Notes: generated by a model from the sequence alone, not told the origin. Shown: positions 35,901-47,884, counted from the first letter of the stretch. The stretch: DNA of 64,000 nucleotides from Phocoena phocoena (GCF_963924675.1 NC_089220.1:165019270-165083269), one strand, 5' to 3'. A program made the numbers and translations.

Positions 35901-36019
35901 CGAGCACCCCGGGGCTCTGACTTCTCCCTTGTTGCCTGTCACTCCCTCTGTTTAGAAACTTTGATGCTGATTTCCATTTCCGCTAATAGGGTGGAACTAG
36001 GTTATTCAGATCAACTCTG

Positions 36020-36640
36020 CCACTGAAAACAGCTAAACATCCTAAATAAAATAGTTTTTCAAACATCTCCTTAAAGGCATCAAAGCACTGAAGAGGCAGG
36101 AGTTACCTTGCCACAATCTGAGTGAAAGCAGAGTGCAAGAGCCGTGAGCTCCCACGGAAGCCACTCACTCTGACGGCTTTGATGGTCCCGTGGGCTGAGA
36201 GGAACAGAAGTCAGATCCCCAAGGTGGGGATCTAATAGGAAACCCTTTCTCCATAAGGGTAGGATCCAAAAGGGTCACAGCCTCAGCGTAAAGGTGATCC
36301 CAAAATAAACCCATTCCACCCCCAGGGGACTGCAGCCCAAATGTATATCACCAGCAAGTCCAAAAACTCCCAAGCTGTGAGTTTAGTCTAAAATGGCCTT
36401 GGTCTGTAGTGCCCCTAGCCACCTGGCCACAGGAGACAATCCTCTCTGGAGGGACACACTTTCACTCCAAGACTTGAAAATCCTCCTCGAGTAATGGTTC
36501 AAGGCAAATGAGCAGCTCATGGCCAAAATTACAAAGCAAACATGGGAACAAGGCACCATGACTAAGAGAAACCAGCAGAAACGTAACATGGTAGAAAGAT
36601 ATCCCGGGAGACTCAAGGTACTAGTATCATCGCTATTCTC
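36020..36640 (+). repeat. Possible old L1 5'-region fragment
   Basis: Phrases such as 'acatcctaaataaaatagtttttcaaacatctccttaaa' and 'gggaacaaggcaccatgactaagagaaaccagcagaaac' recall old L1 5' sequences. Tentative. Confidence 0.3.
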
Positions 36641-37606
36641 ACAATGCTTGAAGAATCTTAAATTTAACTTACGGCACGTTTCTGAACGCTAGAACTTTGA
36701 GAGGCATACCTGAAGCTGTTAACAGGCCCCAACTATGTGGAATAAAGCAGAAATGACACTGCAGTGCACCCTTCTATAAAATAAGGCCTCGGATTGTTCA
36801 GAAATGCTTTCAATGCCTCCACACGACTGACTTGGTGAGGTTCTAGGAGAGAAGCTGTTGACTCTCCCTGAAACTTCTCTGCCATGTTCACGAGGCAAAG
36901 TTCTCGCAGGCGGCTGTGGCCATCGGCTCTTGGTTTGTCATCAGCTTGTGGTTACCCCACAGCTCTTATCACCAGCTTGCAGCGAGTCCTCCCCGACTCT
37001 CCCGGGCGTTGCTCAACCCACGCAGCAAACCGCTCTCGACACTCTGCTCAATCCTAGCAAAGACAGAGCTTACGTGCTGATGAAAACACAACGTGGAAGG
37101 GCTCACAGCACACCCGTGGAGCACTTCAGCGGCTCCACTCAGTCATTCAACAGTATTTATTGGGTGCCTACTACATGCAAGCACCGTTCCGGGTGTAGGG
37201 AGGTGGCAGCAAATACGACCTGGTCTCAGCTGCTGGTGAGCTGAAGTTAACAGGACCACAGCCCAGCCGGGGGAGAGAAGTAATAAACATGTAAACACCT
37301 CCTTTTCCGACAGTGTCAAGTGTCACAGAGAGAATAAGAGCTGTGTGAGAGTGGAGGGGCTTCTTTAGATGTGGTCAGGGAGGCTCTCGGAGAGGGCAAG
37401 CCTTCAGCTGACAAAGTAAAATGACAAGGGGCCCGAGGGAAGAACATTCCAGACAAAGAGAAAAGTAAATGCAGAAGCTCTGTGGCTGCTCTGAACTTGG
37501 CTTGTGTAAGGAACAGAAGAAGACCAGCGTGGCTGGAAGGGAGAAGGCACAGGGCGTAGTCGAGGCCAGGCCAGTAAGAAGTCTAAGCCACTGAAAAGAG
37601 CTCGGG

Positions 37607-37937
37607 CTTTTTTTTTTCCTCTTCAAGTTTGTATTTTTTGTTTATTTGGTTTAAAAAAAATTTTTTTTTTGACGTGGACCATTTTTAAAGTCTTTATTGA
37701 ATTTGTTACAATATTGCTTCTGTTTTATGTTTTGGGTTTTTTGGCCACGAGGCATGCGGGATCTTAGTTCCCTGACCAGGGATCGAACCCTCACCTCCTG
37801 CACTGGAAGGTGAAGTCTTAACCACTGGACCACCAGGGAAGTCCCTCAAGTTTGTTTTTATTTTTTTACATTTTTTTTTTTTTTACAATGTTTGTAAGTT
37901 TCAGGTGTACAGCAAAGTGATTCAGTTATACGTATAT
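37607..37937 (-). mobile_element. L1 3' tail inserted in L2
   Basis: 'acaatgtttgtaagtttcaggtgtacagcaaagtgattcagttatacgtatata' is the complement of the L1 3' end, with a poly(T) to its left that has been expanded by a SINE insertion. Confidence 0.7.
37632..37845 (-). mobile_element. CHR-1-like SINE inserted in the L1 tail
   Basis: The right end reads CCACCAGGGAAGTCCC with the complemented B-box region 'gggatcgaaccc'. The left body is 'ttttaaagtctttattgaatttgttacaatattgcttctg'. The flanking TCAAGTTTGT at about 37624 and about 37847 looks like its target duplication. Confidence 0.8.
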
Positions 37938-38604
37938 AGGGAGGCCTCTGGAAGGTTTTCTCTGAAGAAGTGACAGGACATCATTTACGTTTCAGAAAGA
38001 TCACTGCCACCGCTGTTGAGAACTGGGACTGAGACAGGGTAAAGGGACCACCGAGGGACCTGAGGGCCCCTGCCATGTTCTAGAGGAAGAGAATTCATGT
38101 GGAAGGAGAGAAGTATGCAGAGTCAGAACTCAGAAATGCGGGTAAGGAGGGTTCTTGAGTTTGGGGCTTGAGCACCTGGGTAGATGGTGGTCCATTGACT
38201 GAGATGAGGGAGAAATTAGTTCAGGGCATGACGGGAGGTGGGGCAGCGCAGGGAGAGGGAACCAGGAGTCCTGGTGGGGACACATCTGAGGTGCCCATTA
38301 GGTAGTCAAGTGAAATATCAAATAAGAAATTGAAATATGGAGCCCGGCAGGGAGGTCAGAAGGGAAGATGTCCATTTCTTAACTATGAGCGTGAAAAGCC
38401 ACGGGACTAAACAAATAAGGTCATGCAGATGAAATACACTCTGTATTTCCAGAAGAAGACCCTGGACAGAGTCCTGGGGCGCTCTAACATTTAGAGTCTG
38501 AAAGAAGGATGAAGAGTTCGATAAGGCACCTAAGGAGTGATGGAAAACAAGAATAAAACCAAGAAGGTGGCCTCTGGATCTGAAAACACGAAGGTGAGGC
38601 TGAC

Positions 38605-39660
38605 AGGGGCAGCTTCCCGGGAGCGGTGAGGGTGGAAATGGCAGGTGGGACGCAGGGGGGCGGGACAGCCACTACAGACCACAGGACACAGCGGCTTCAG
38701 GCGAGGGTTTTCAACTTCTGCTCTAACAAGGAGCAGAGAAGCAGAGTGGACGCTAACGTGAGAGATGGGACACCAAAGGAGGGTTTCTGCTGTCAGGGCT
38801 GTTTATTTTGTTTCCGAGATGGGAGGTCCCAGAGCGGGGAACGCCGTCCAATACCAAGTGAGGCAACAATGGAAAGAAAAAGTCTTTTTCTCCAATTCGG
38901 TGGCCACCACCCACAGGTGGCTATCAAGCACTTTAGGGAAATCTGAATCTTAAGATTTAATTTTAATTAAATGAGATTTAAATAGCCATCTGCGACTAGC
39001 AGCCAGCAAACTAGACAGTACAGTGCTCCAGCACATCTGCAGGCTGATGGATTCGGTGTCCAAAAGCTGGTGGATTGGGTAGCAGGGAGAGTGGAAGGCG
39101 ATACCTTCTACTTGTTCAACGCCTTCTAAAGCCTTAAAGGTAATCAGCTAGGGGGTGGGGGAGACAGAGGGACAAAACACCAGAGGGAAGTTTAAGGAGA
39201 GTGGAAAAGTAAGAAATAGATTCAAAGAGCAGAGAACACGCTGAGAGAGAATAGTACAGTTCCAGGGTTGAGTACCACTTGCTTTTTATGGTAAATTTTA
39301 AAGTGGCCCTTGTCAGAACTGTTAAGTTTTTCTCTGGCAAACAAAGCCTCCTCGGCCTTTGAAAATCTGCCCTCAAACTACCTTTTCAACCATCTCCTAG
39401 CACTCCCCCTCATTTACCTCTGCGGTTTTCGATCTTCTTGGTGGCAGAACCTTTTTTCCCTTGTACCTGTACAGTATGTATTCCTTGCCCGCAATTTAAA
39501 AAAAAAAAAAAAAAAAGTTGACAACGATGAAAACAAAATCAAGCTGCACTGGATGAGGCTGAGGTGAGGGATAAATTCCCCCACCAACCCAGCCCCCTCC
39601 CCCCAGCCTCAGAGGCACCTCCAGGGAACCCCAGGGTTTGAAACCAAAGATTTACCCCAG
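38605..39660. other. Intronic stretch, nothing recognised
   Basis: No gene supported. An A run of about 18 lies near 39499-39516. Confidence 0.4.
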
Positions 39661-39664
39661 ACAG

Positions 39665-39800
39665 TGCTTCTCAAACTGGAAGGTGCTTACAAATCACCTG
39701 TCTTATTAAAATGCACATTCTGCCCCAGAAGGTCTGCAGAGAGGCCCACAGTTCTGCCTTTCCAGCAGGCTCCTGGGTGATGGCTGTTGCCATGCGTCTG
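39665..39800 (+). mobile_element. MER5-like hAT DNA transposon remnant
   Basis: 'cagtgcttctcaaactggaaggtgcttacaaatcacctgtcttattaaaatgcacattctg ... ctcctgggtgatg' follows the MER5A consensus from its CAGTGNTTCTCAAACT terminus. Confidence 0.8.
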
Positions 39801-40064
39801 TGGATTACACCTGGAGTGAGCGGCGAGGCCCGAGGCCACGGCCACAGCAGAGCCCTCAGCATCATTCACTCGGCCGGCTTACTTTTGCCAGTATTTCCCC
39901 TTGGCCACACACACCCTTCCTTGCCTTCTCCGGCTGGGAGATTCTGTTCCGTCTTCAAGGGCCTCTCAGTGTCAGATCCTCTTGAACCTTCTCCAAGAGT
40001 CCTGGGCAGAAGTAATCATGACCCAGTCGCCCCCACCTCCAAACCCCCCGCACTTTCCCCCTTT

Positions 40065-40425
40065 CTCACTCTGCTCCAGCCACACAGGCTTCCTTGCAGT
40101 TTTCTAATCATGCCAAGTCAGCACCAGCCTCGGGGCCTTTGCATGAGCTATTCCTTCTGCCTAAAATGCCCTTCCCCCAGATATCCTCATGCCCAACCCC
40201 TTCATCTTCATCTCTTTACTCAAATGTCTTCTTCATAAGGTTTATACTCCGACCACCCTATATAACACCCTCCACCCCAGCATTCCTGATACTATAGTCG
40301 TTTATACACATGTTTATGCATATGTCTGTTTCCCCTGCAGTTATGAGCAATTTGAAGGTACGGTCCACAATATATTCATTTTGCATCCCAAGCGTCCTGC
40401 ACAGTGCCCTTACATTAAAAAAAAA
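40065..40425 (+). repeat. L2 LINE 3' region
   Basis: 'cactctgctccagccacacaggcttccttgcagttttctaatcatgccaagtcagc ... ctcggggcctttgcatgagctattccttctgcctaaaatgcccttcccccagatatcc' follows the L2 consensus closely for about 350 bp. Confidence 0.88.
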
Positions 40426-40739
40426 AAAGGTGAAATATCAGATTAATAGCTGACACAACCTGTAACTAATGAATCTGAATTACATTTTTGACTCCTTGAA
40501 CTGACTGATCAAGGCGTTAAAGATACAAAAAAGAACATTATAACAAAGCAGAAAAAGACATCAAAGCAAGGGCACAAAGATGACTCTAAAATGATTAACT
40601 TATAACTCAAAGATGCACAAGGATGTCGAGTGCAATGGTGATGTTCTGTCTGTGAACCAGGATAAGAGAACAATTGATTTAACATGCGCTCTAGTAATTT
40701 TCCATGTTTTGCCATTTAAAATACTTTTAAAATGATAAA

Positions 40740-40935
40740 ATGAAAGCTAACATTTATTAAGAACTTGCCATGTGCCAGCAACTCTTTATACATCTTACAA
40801 GTACCAACGTATTTAAGCCACATAACAAACCTCCATAATAAGCACTATTAATATCTCCTTTCATAAAAGAATTGTGACTAAGGTCACACAGCCAAGCAGA
40901 CAGTGTGGCTTCAGAGCCTGAACTCCTAACCACTG
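40740..40935 (-). repeat. MIR SINE fragment
   Basis: 'aacatttattaagaacttgccatgtgccagcaactctttatacatcttac ... aaggtcacacagccaagcagacagtgtggcttcagagcctgaactcctaaccactg' is complemented MIR. Confidence 0.8.
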
Positions 40936-41209
40936 CGGACCGGTGAAAAACTATGCTTACTTTGAATGTCAAGGTTTATCTTTAGGTAGGTTACTGTTTT
41001 AAAACTCCCTACAAGACTTTTCGTAAAGAAGTTTTATATATGCCCTCTTCCTACGTGCTTTGAATATAAGCAGTGCTCTTCTTTCTGTAAAGGAAAAACT
41101 GTTTTCTCTTTTTCTCCATGCTAATAGCTAATACTTTGTCAAAGCCTTTAAGACTAAGGAAGGAAAGAAAAGATCTCCAAGAAATGAATAACTCCCGGGC
41201 CTGTCCCAG

Positions 41210-41310
41210 GTAGCACAGTTCCACGGTTAAGGGTACGGGATTGAATCCCACCACCTACTAGCACTGTGATCTCGGCAGGTAATTAATTCAACCTCTGCCT
41301 GTTCCTACTA
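41210..41310 (+). repeat. MIR SINE fragment
   Basis: 'cacggttaagggtacgggattgaatcccaccacctactagcactgtgatctcggcaggtaattaattcaacctctgcctg' fits the MIR core. Confidence 0.65.
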
Positions 41311-41739
41311 TTCTTCCGAGCTGCTGGGCTTCCCACCCCACACCATCCCCAACTTATTCTTGCGACGGTTCTTAACTGGGTTCCATGAACCCTCAAGTGG
41401 TCCGTGGATAGAATTCAGGGGATCTGTGAACTGGGTAGGATGTATCCTATGTGTTTTCATTAACTTGTTCAAAAGCATTGTTCTAAGAAGGGATCCACAG
41501 CCTTCACCGGACTCCCGTGGGGTCCCTGGCACAAAAAGCGGAAATGTGGTTAAAAGTATATACCGAGAAATAAGCTAGGAGGTATTTTTAACTGTTCAAG
41601 AAAGGAAATAAACCTGGTTTGGTTGGTAGAGGTGAGAATGTTAAGATATGGAGTCAAGGGAAATACCTAGGTATTCCTAAATAAAACGGCATCTTTTACC
41701 TCCCTTCTAACCTTCTAGAAGAAGCTGCCCCACTTCTAC

Positions 41740-42260
41740 TCATTGGCTCCATAAATCTTTAAGCTCTCACACCTGCACACACACATCCGAATCAACCACT
41801 GTCTCAAAAGTATATCCATGAACACTGTGGTCTCCGGCACATCTAATTCCGCTAACCTTCCGGCTGACTCTTCTCTTGTCTCACATTTCTTCCTTCTCCA
41901 TCCCTCCCTCAAAGCCAAGCGTCCCAGGTGTTCCTATTTCTCCCTCAGAGATTGAATTTACCCCCATGGCTTCAACCACCAATCCTGCATGGATAACTAT
42001 CAATTCTCCATCCCAGCCCTAACCTTCTCCTGAGCTCCAATGCTACCTTCCAACACCCCGCAGGTGGGCACAGTCATTAGACTGTCCACCACCATCACCT
42101 GCAACTCAACACGTCTCAAATCAAAAATCTGTGTATCCTTTCTCAACACACAATTCCTTCTCTTAACTTTTCAAGCTCAATCACATGGTCACCATTCTTC
42201 CAAGGATTCATCACATGCTGTCAGAGGACAAATCCTGAACATGTTTCCTTATTTTTAACG
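41740..42260 (+). repeat. L2 LINE ORF2-region fragment
   Basis: 'cccatggcttcaaccaccaatcctgcatggataactatcaattctccatcccagccctaaccttctcctgagctcc' and 'caactcaacacgtctcaaatcaaaaatctg' match the conserved L2 3' coding region. No intact frame remains. Confidence 0.7.
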
Positions 42261-42275
42261 ATATTCCTTCTACTG

Positions 42276-42760
42276 TATGGCTACTCAAAGTACAGGCTGT
42301 GGACCAGCGGCGTCTCATCACCGAAGAGTGTGACAAAAGCAGAATCTCAGGACTCGCCCCACACCTGCTGAGTCAGAATCTGCATTTTTAAAATGTCCCC
42401 AGGGGGCTTCCCTGGTGGCGCAGTGGTTGGGAATCCGCCTGCCAATGCAGGGGACACGGGTTCGAGCCCTGGTCCGGGAAGATCCCACATGCCGCGGAGA
42501 AACTAAGCCCGTGCGCCACAACTACTGGAGCCTGCGTGCCACAACTGCTGAGGCCCGCATGCCTAGAGCCCATGCTCCGCAACAAGAGAGGCCACCGCAG
42601 TAAGAGGCCCGCGCACTGCAATGAAGAGTGGCCCCCGCTCACCACGGCTACAGAAAGCCCACGCACAGCAACGAAGACCCAACGCAGCCAAAAATAAATA
42701 AATAAATTTTAAAATGTCCCCAGGTGATTCAAACACACATTAAATTTTAAGAAACACCTG
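42276..42760 (-). mobile_element. MER5-like DNA transposon, split by a SINE
   Basis: Left part: 'actcaaagtacaggctgtggaccagcggcgtctcatcacc ... ctgagtcagaatctgcatttttaaaatgtccccagg'. Right part: 'ggtgattcaaacacacattaaa...'. Both match a MER5-type element, and a CHR SINE lies between them. Confidence 0.7.
42404..42706 (+). mobile_element. CHR SINE, long form, in MER5-like element
   Basis: Begins GGGCTTCCCTGGTGGCGCAG and ends CCAAAAATAAATAAATAAA. The 18-bp target-site duplication TTTTAAAATGTCCCCAGG is at 42386-42403 and 42707-42724. Confidence 0.96.
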
Positions 42761-42799
42761 TCTAGCGCTTATTAATATGCTACCAGCCTAACAGCATCT

Positions 42800-43045
42800 G
42801 AATTTGTTCATTTTTAGGTATCAAGCACTGAATCCTTATTATGTGCCAATTACAGTGCTAGGCTTTAAATACATTATCTTACCCTCAAAATAATACTGTG
42901 AGGCAATCATCATCATCTCCATTTGTAAGAATGAGTAAATCGAGGCTCGAGAGAATAAATCACCTATCTGCTCAAACAGCCCATCAAGATAGAGGCAGGA
43001 TTTGAACCTAAACTGTCTGAACACAAACCATTTGGCCAAATTGCA
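42800..43045 (-). repeat. MIR SINE
   Basis: 'tcaagcactgaatccttattatgtgccaattacagtgctaggctttaaatacattatctt ... aggcaggatttgaacctaaactgtctgaa' is complemented MIR. Confidence 0.8.
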
Positions 43046-43599
43046 CCAATTCCCTTAAATTCCAAAATTTGTATCTCCAAGGGTATGTTGGCAGATTTAA
43101 TTACTCTGGGTGACTGCATTTTCTAATCAACATAAGGTAGATTTTGTTTGTTTATTTACAATTCTTGCTGAAAATCTTTCTAAAGACATAGCAGACAGCA
43201 GACAATCCTAACATAGAAAGAGAAATCATGGTCTTGCCAAGGGCATCATTCTGAATGTTCAAATTCATTCTAAGGTAGTCAATAAATGGACAACAAAATG
43301 TATTCCGTTCTCAGGATGTAATCCCAAGTTTTAGGGGGTATGAAAATATTTCCCTAATAATAAACTTTGTGTGTGTGTTGTGTGCTTGGCATTCTTCTTT
43401 TCTCTAAAGTAAAGGGAAGAAAGAAAAATTGTGTGAGACTAGCTCTTGAATGAATGGTTATTTGGGTTCCATTCACTGGGTTCATCTAATGTCTAGCTCA
43501 TTACTGTTCTCATTTAATTGCTTCATTACGTTCCATTCAGACACTATTTCATAGTTATTTCACTTTTAAACCCTAGTTTCCTTCTTTTACCTTTTTCAG

Positions 43600-43779
43600 T
43601 GCCCAAATATAAACCCATGAACCTAAAGGACATCACTATTTCTTCAATATTATTTCAATTCCAGGACCTTGTTGAGAATATAACAAAGGCTACGATGCTC
43701 AGCTCAGAAAACCACGTTATCTGCCAAAACACACAAAACATGGCGCATGGGCACCAAGACAATCTCATACGAGTACTAG
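43600..43779 (+). other. Candidate cryptic exon (strong splice sites, antisense to PIP4K2A)
   Basis: A 180-bp segment is bounded on the left by a pyrimidine-rich acceptor (CCTTCTTTTACCTTTTTCAG, ending 43599) and on the right by a perfect GTAAGT donor (43780-43785, after CTAG). Its length is a multiple of three, and one plus-strand frame is open throughout (PKYKPMNLKDITISS... to ...LIRVLG). I recognise no protein family and see no repeat consensus. Mammalian introns contain many such pseudo-exons, so a transcript is needed to make this real. Confidence 0.2.
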
Positions 43780-43799
43780 GTAAGTACTAGCTCTAACAC

Positions 43800-46700
43800 T
43801 AGGATGGATACCTGCCTGATGTCACCTGTCCCTTCTCTGGGAACTGTTCTTCCCCAACTCCAATGGGCAAGAGCTGCCACCTTTTCTCAACGGCTTGGTC
43901 TAGGGAAATGCCACAACTGATGGAAGCCACACCAGTCAGAATCCTTCCATGGGACTTTTATAACTGAATCGGAGACAGAAAGACCCTTTTGCGGGGTGGA
44001 AATTACAAAATGTGAAATTCAGGAAGCATTAGTTCCCTGCCCTGTGGAGGAAACCGGACAGCAATGAGCAAGAATACAGCCAAACGGACCCAACAACACC
44101 CAAGCACCTGGTTCCGATTATTGCCAAAGCCCAGCCCCAGCCCTGCTCTCCGGGTCTGCTTACCAATTTGTCCTTCCACTGTGACCTCCAAAACCCTCCT
44201 AATATTTACAGATTTTGCCTCTGCTCATCCACATTTCCACAGCTTGCAACCAAAAAAACGAACACTGATGTCGGTTACTTCGAAACACTACGTTTGTTTT
44301 ACACAAGTTTTATGCCCTTTAAATTTTTTCTATGCAAAGGTCTTCCTTTAGATATTGAAATAGGCTTTTAAATACTCATTTCTAAAAGGCCCTCATTTCA
44401 CTCCGCATAAAAATCTTTTAGAATATCTATTTAAAACAAGGCTTGACTCCTAACATTCTACATGCATGCTCCACACACTATTAAAATATAATTGTAAGAA
44501 GCTAACTCCCTGATCGTTTTTAGTTTAATTCCAAATGTAACAAGACAAAACTGCCTCAAGTCATCTTTTCCTTTATGTATTCAATTATATTCTCCGCTTA
44601 AAATACTTAAAATAAAAATTGGCAGTGATCCATTCATTGATGGGTAGTCTAAGTCCGAAAGCAGTAACATATCGAATTAACCACACAAAGTCAAGCTTAT
44701 TCTTGTCATTGAGAATTACCACCACAATGGACTTGAAATTTTCCACCTTAACTGCAAGTTTCTATATTTCAATCAAATAGACTTGGACTTAATAGACTGC
44801 AACGCAGTCCGACTACGATCAATCCCACAAACTCTTAGTTCACACATCTCTTGCAATCACCACAGATTTCCTTGCCCCAACCATGGCCTTGAAAATTCCT
44901 TGAGTGTGGCTGCATTTGCAAGGTTATAATAGCGATGCAACTTTTGTTATATACTATTATTCTCCCTAGTCTGGGGCTCCTAATTTAATGGTAGGAACCT
45001 ACTCGACTGTAAAAGGAGTCGAATCTTGAAGTTAGAAAAAAAGTTGGAAATCATCCATTCCAATCACCTTAACTCACAGATACAAATATCGATACAAAAA
45101 TAGTTAATAGGCCCAAGGTCAACAGCATTAGAGAAAGAATTAGAACATGGATCCAATGAGCATTTTACTATGGTGTGTAGATGACTCCCAATCTTGTAAA
45201 ATGCTTAAAGGATCCTCCATGTAGTAGATGACTACGGTTCCCCTTTAGTGCTCCAAATATATGGTTATTTCTAAATGTCCTTAAGACAAATGCACATGAA
45301 TTTTAAAAGCAAGAAATTGCTATGTTCATGACATCTTTTCCCATTAATCCCGATCACATTAGAAATGTAGGGAAGGACTGATTTGAATGATCTCTTCCTG
45401 CTCTACTAGGCTTTCTCAAATGTCTCCATTCATACACAATACAACGGACAAATTTATTCTCATATTATACTGTAGACTTTGGTGCATACAAGGTCATATG
45501 AAAACATTTATCTAAGACTTTGTTACCTAAAATGAAATCAACCAGAAACACATGGCATCTGAGTGTAGATCTCATCTTTATATACCCGTCCTTTCTTTAA
45601 AAAAAAAAAAAGAAAGAAAGAAAATAAACATTTTTAAAAAGAAGCCTGTGAAACAGACCTTTCTTATGTCAACTCGAGCCCTAAAAATAAAAATATTTGG
45701 ACAAAAATGTGAGGGGCATTTTTAGCAATCTTTTGCACAGAGGCTAGCACAATGTGCCTGATGTATATTTGTTGAATGAATAACATGGTTATATTGCATA
45801 CTATGGAAACTTGACTTCTCTGGATGACTACACTTAGACTTGCTAACTTCTCTCGAGAGCAAAAGAAAATGCACTATCTACAAATCACATTATTTTAATA
45901 AGCTTTAAGTAGTTTCAAAATATTTCCAATTAGCAAGAAACTCTAAAACAAATGTAGCAATTCAAAAGCATAAAGTAGCAACAGAAGTGGGTACAGTAAA
46001 ACACCACACAATTACAAGGTTTTCTAAAGTAAACTGGAGTTGGGACTAATTCCCAGACAGCACACCCTTTCGGTGGCATTATTATCATCACTACTTTACT
46101 AGATTAAACGCTCAGACACAAACACTCTCCTGACCAAAACACCAGAACTTCAAAGGAGATAAAAGCACCCATACATACAGAACTAACAACATTACTTTTT
46201 TTTAAAAAGCAACTAACAGCAACATAATAAAAAAACTTAAATTTAGAACGTAACTCTAAACTGTACACTTATTACACAGGAAAAATAACACTTTATTTAC
46301 TTTAATAAAACGTAGGGGGGTTTTGATGCAGTCGTATCCGCTGTTGCAAAAGCTTGCATTCCTAATTGCTCAAGAAGTTATCAGGAAGTTAAAATGAACT
46401 CCAGGCGATCAGGCATTAGGCTGATAGGAATAATCAAGTCTCAACCTTCTTAAAAACAGTCGCTGCTTGCAAGCACAATCGATCAATCCTGATACAGTTT
46501 CACCTTTTCCCCAGCTCAGCCTGGGAAAGAAAAATACAAATACGATGCTTTTGAGCCATTTCAACCAACTTCACTACACCGAGAATGTTCTTTCGAAATC
46601 CAACATGGTTTTCTGTCATTTCTATTATGCTGAAAAGGGCCCACAGACATCCATCGAAATCAAAAGTACGGAAGGCAAGCGTACACTTCTCCTCAGAAGC

Positions 46701-46855
46701 TAACCGACTGCAGTGGGTAAGGTCATGGGCAAAATTCACAGGCTCATTTAAACTTTCATGGCTCAGCCAACAGCTCCTATCAGATTTCCTGATCCCAAGA
46801 AGATTAAAACTGCAAGAGTTTCTCGCTGGAAAATCATCAGGAAACTATTTCGGAC
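43800..46855. other. Intronic stretch, nothing recognised
   Basis: About 3 kb of AT-rich sequence approaching the CpG island. There is a weak MIR-like hint near 45070-45150 and an A-rich run near 45600. No exon or nameable repeat with confidence. Confidence 0.4.
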
Positions 46856-47790
46856 CCTCAGACTGCAGTCCGCATAGCCCGCAGCGGCGCATCTCCAGGA
46901 CCTCGGGCTAGCGGGTTACGCTAACCTTTCCAAGCCGTCTCCTCCAACCTCTGAAACAAACCCCCCCAAACGGGTGCAGTCAACTCAAGACAGCCGTCCA
47001 CCGCGCCCACCGAGACCCCCTCCCGCTGTCATCCCCAGGCCGCCCTTCCGCAGTCGGCGACTTCGGCCTGGCTCCCCAAGGTGGGGGAGGAGGTCTGGGG
47101 AACAAGACTCCCCGCCAGGCAGCTCTTCAGCGGGCACAGCGGCAGGGCGATGCGGGAGAGGAGCAGAGGAAGATGCTAAACACCAGAGCCATATTTACAT
47201 TGGCTTTATCTTTGCCAAAAAGATTCCTGGCGTCCAAGAATATCGCCTTTAAAGGGAAAAAAGGACCTAAGCACTAAGCCGCTGCCCAAAGCTCCGCGAT
47301 CTCCAGTATTCTCACCCCTGTGCCTGGTGCGGGGAGGCTTCATAGGCTCCCAGCCTCGGGCAGGTACACCTGCCGGACGGCGGAGGGGCCGGCCTCCCCC
47401 GCCGCCCCCGCAGAGGAAGCAAGCGCCGGGACTCTCGCCCCACCAGCCCCCGCCGGGGTGACAGCCCAGGAGGAGTCGTGCCCCGCACAAACTTCCCAGT
47501 TCCCGGGCTGCAGGGGACAGATCGGCCAGCAAGCGGACGCATGGACCGGGGGCGACACTGGTACCCGCCCCAGGGCTCCACTGCAAATGGGACCCCCTCG
47601 TCCTGCATCCGGCCCTAGGTCCCTAGGGGGTCCAAGTGGCGCCTGGGCGGCCCCGAGGGGCGGGCGCGCGGCGCGGGGCTGGGGGCACCGAGGCGCCGCG
47701 GCGAACGGGCAGCCCCGGAGGGCAAACAGCCGTAGGGCCCGGGCCCCGCTCGGACTCCCCGCCCCTCAGCAGCTGCAGGGGGCGGAGGGG

Positions 47791-47854
47791 GAGGAGGAGG
47801 CGGCGGACGAGGACGACGACGAGGAGGACGACAAGGAGGACGAGGACGAGGAAA
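47791..47854. repeat. GAG/GAC trinucleotide-like tract just inside intron 1
   Basis: An imperfect run of GAG, GAC and GAA triplets on the plus strand begins about 30 bp downstream (in gene direction) of the exon 1 donor. On the transcribed strand it reads as a C/T-rich GTC/CTC tract. In one plus frame it would encode an acidic run, but no gene is supported there. It is a likely length-variable microsatellite. Confidence 0.75.
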
Positions 47855-47878
47855 GGGACCGCGCGCCGCAGCCCGAGC

Positions 47879-47884
47879 CCTTAC
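47879..47884 (-). other. PIP4K2A: 5' splice donor of PIP4K2A intron 1
   Basis: GTAAGG follows directly after the serine codon TCG of VNHS on the minus strand, matching the mammalian donor consensus. Beyond it the frame runs into arginine/proline-rich low-complexity CpG-island sequence unlike the kinase, which supports this as the exon end. The intron starts in phase 0. Confidence 0.93.

Larger units (their letters stand above)
37135..38600 (-). repeat. Long L2 LINE 3' fragment, interrupted
   Basis: From 'cattcaacagtatttattgggtgcctactacatgcaagcac' the sequence follows the complemented L2 3' region to about 37607. It resumes at about 37938 with 'ggaggcctctggaaggttttctctgaagaagtgacaggacatcatttacgtttcagaaagatcactg' and runs to about 38.6 kb. 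The gap is filled by an L1 tail that itself carries a SINE. Unusually long for an L2 relic here. Confidence 0.85.
1..47884 (-). other. PIP4K2A: PIP4K2A intron 1 (5' portion)
   Basis: Everything left of the exon 1 donor is intron 1, which continues past the window edge. I looked for the next exon, expected to begin INELSHVQIP on the minus strand, and did not find it. The stretch holds old LINEs, MIRs, DNA transposons, one probable LTR and CHR SINEs, listed separately. Both strands carry SINEs, as expected of intronic DNA. Being at least 47.9 kb fits the large first intron of the human gene. Confidence 0.9.

Noticed and set aside
1..47884. PIP4K2A exon 2 or alternative first exons within the window
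   Set aside because: No minus-strand stretch encodes the expected INELSHVQIP continuation. Intron 1 appears to extend beyond the left edge.
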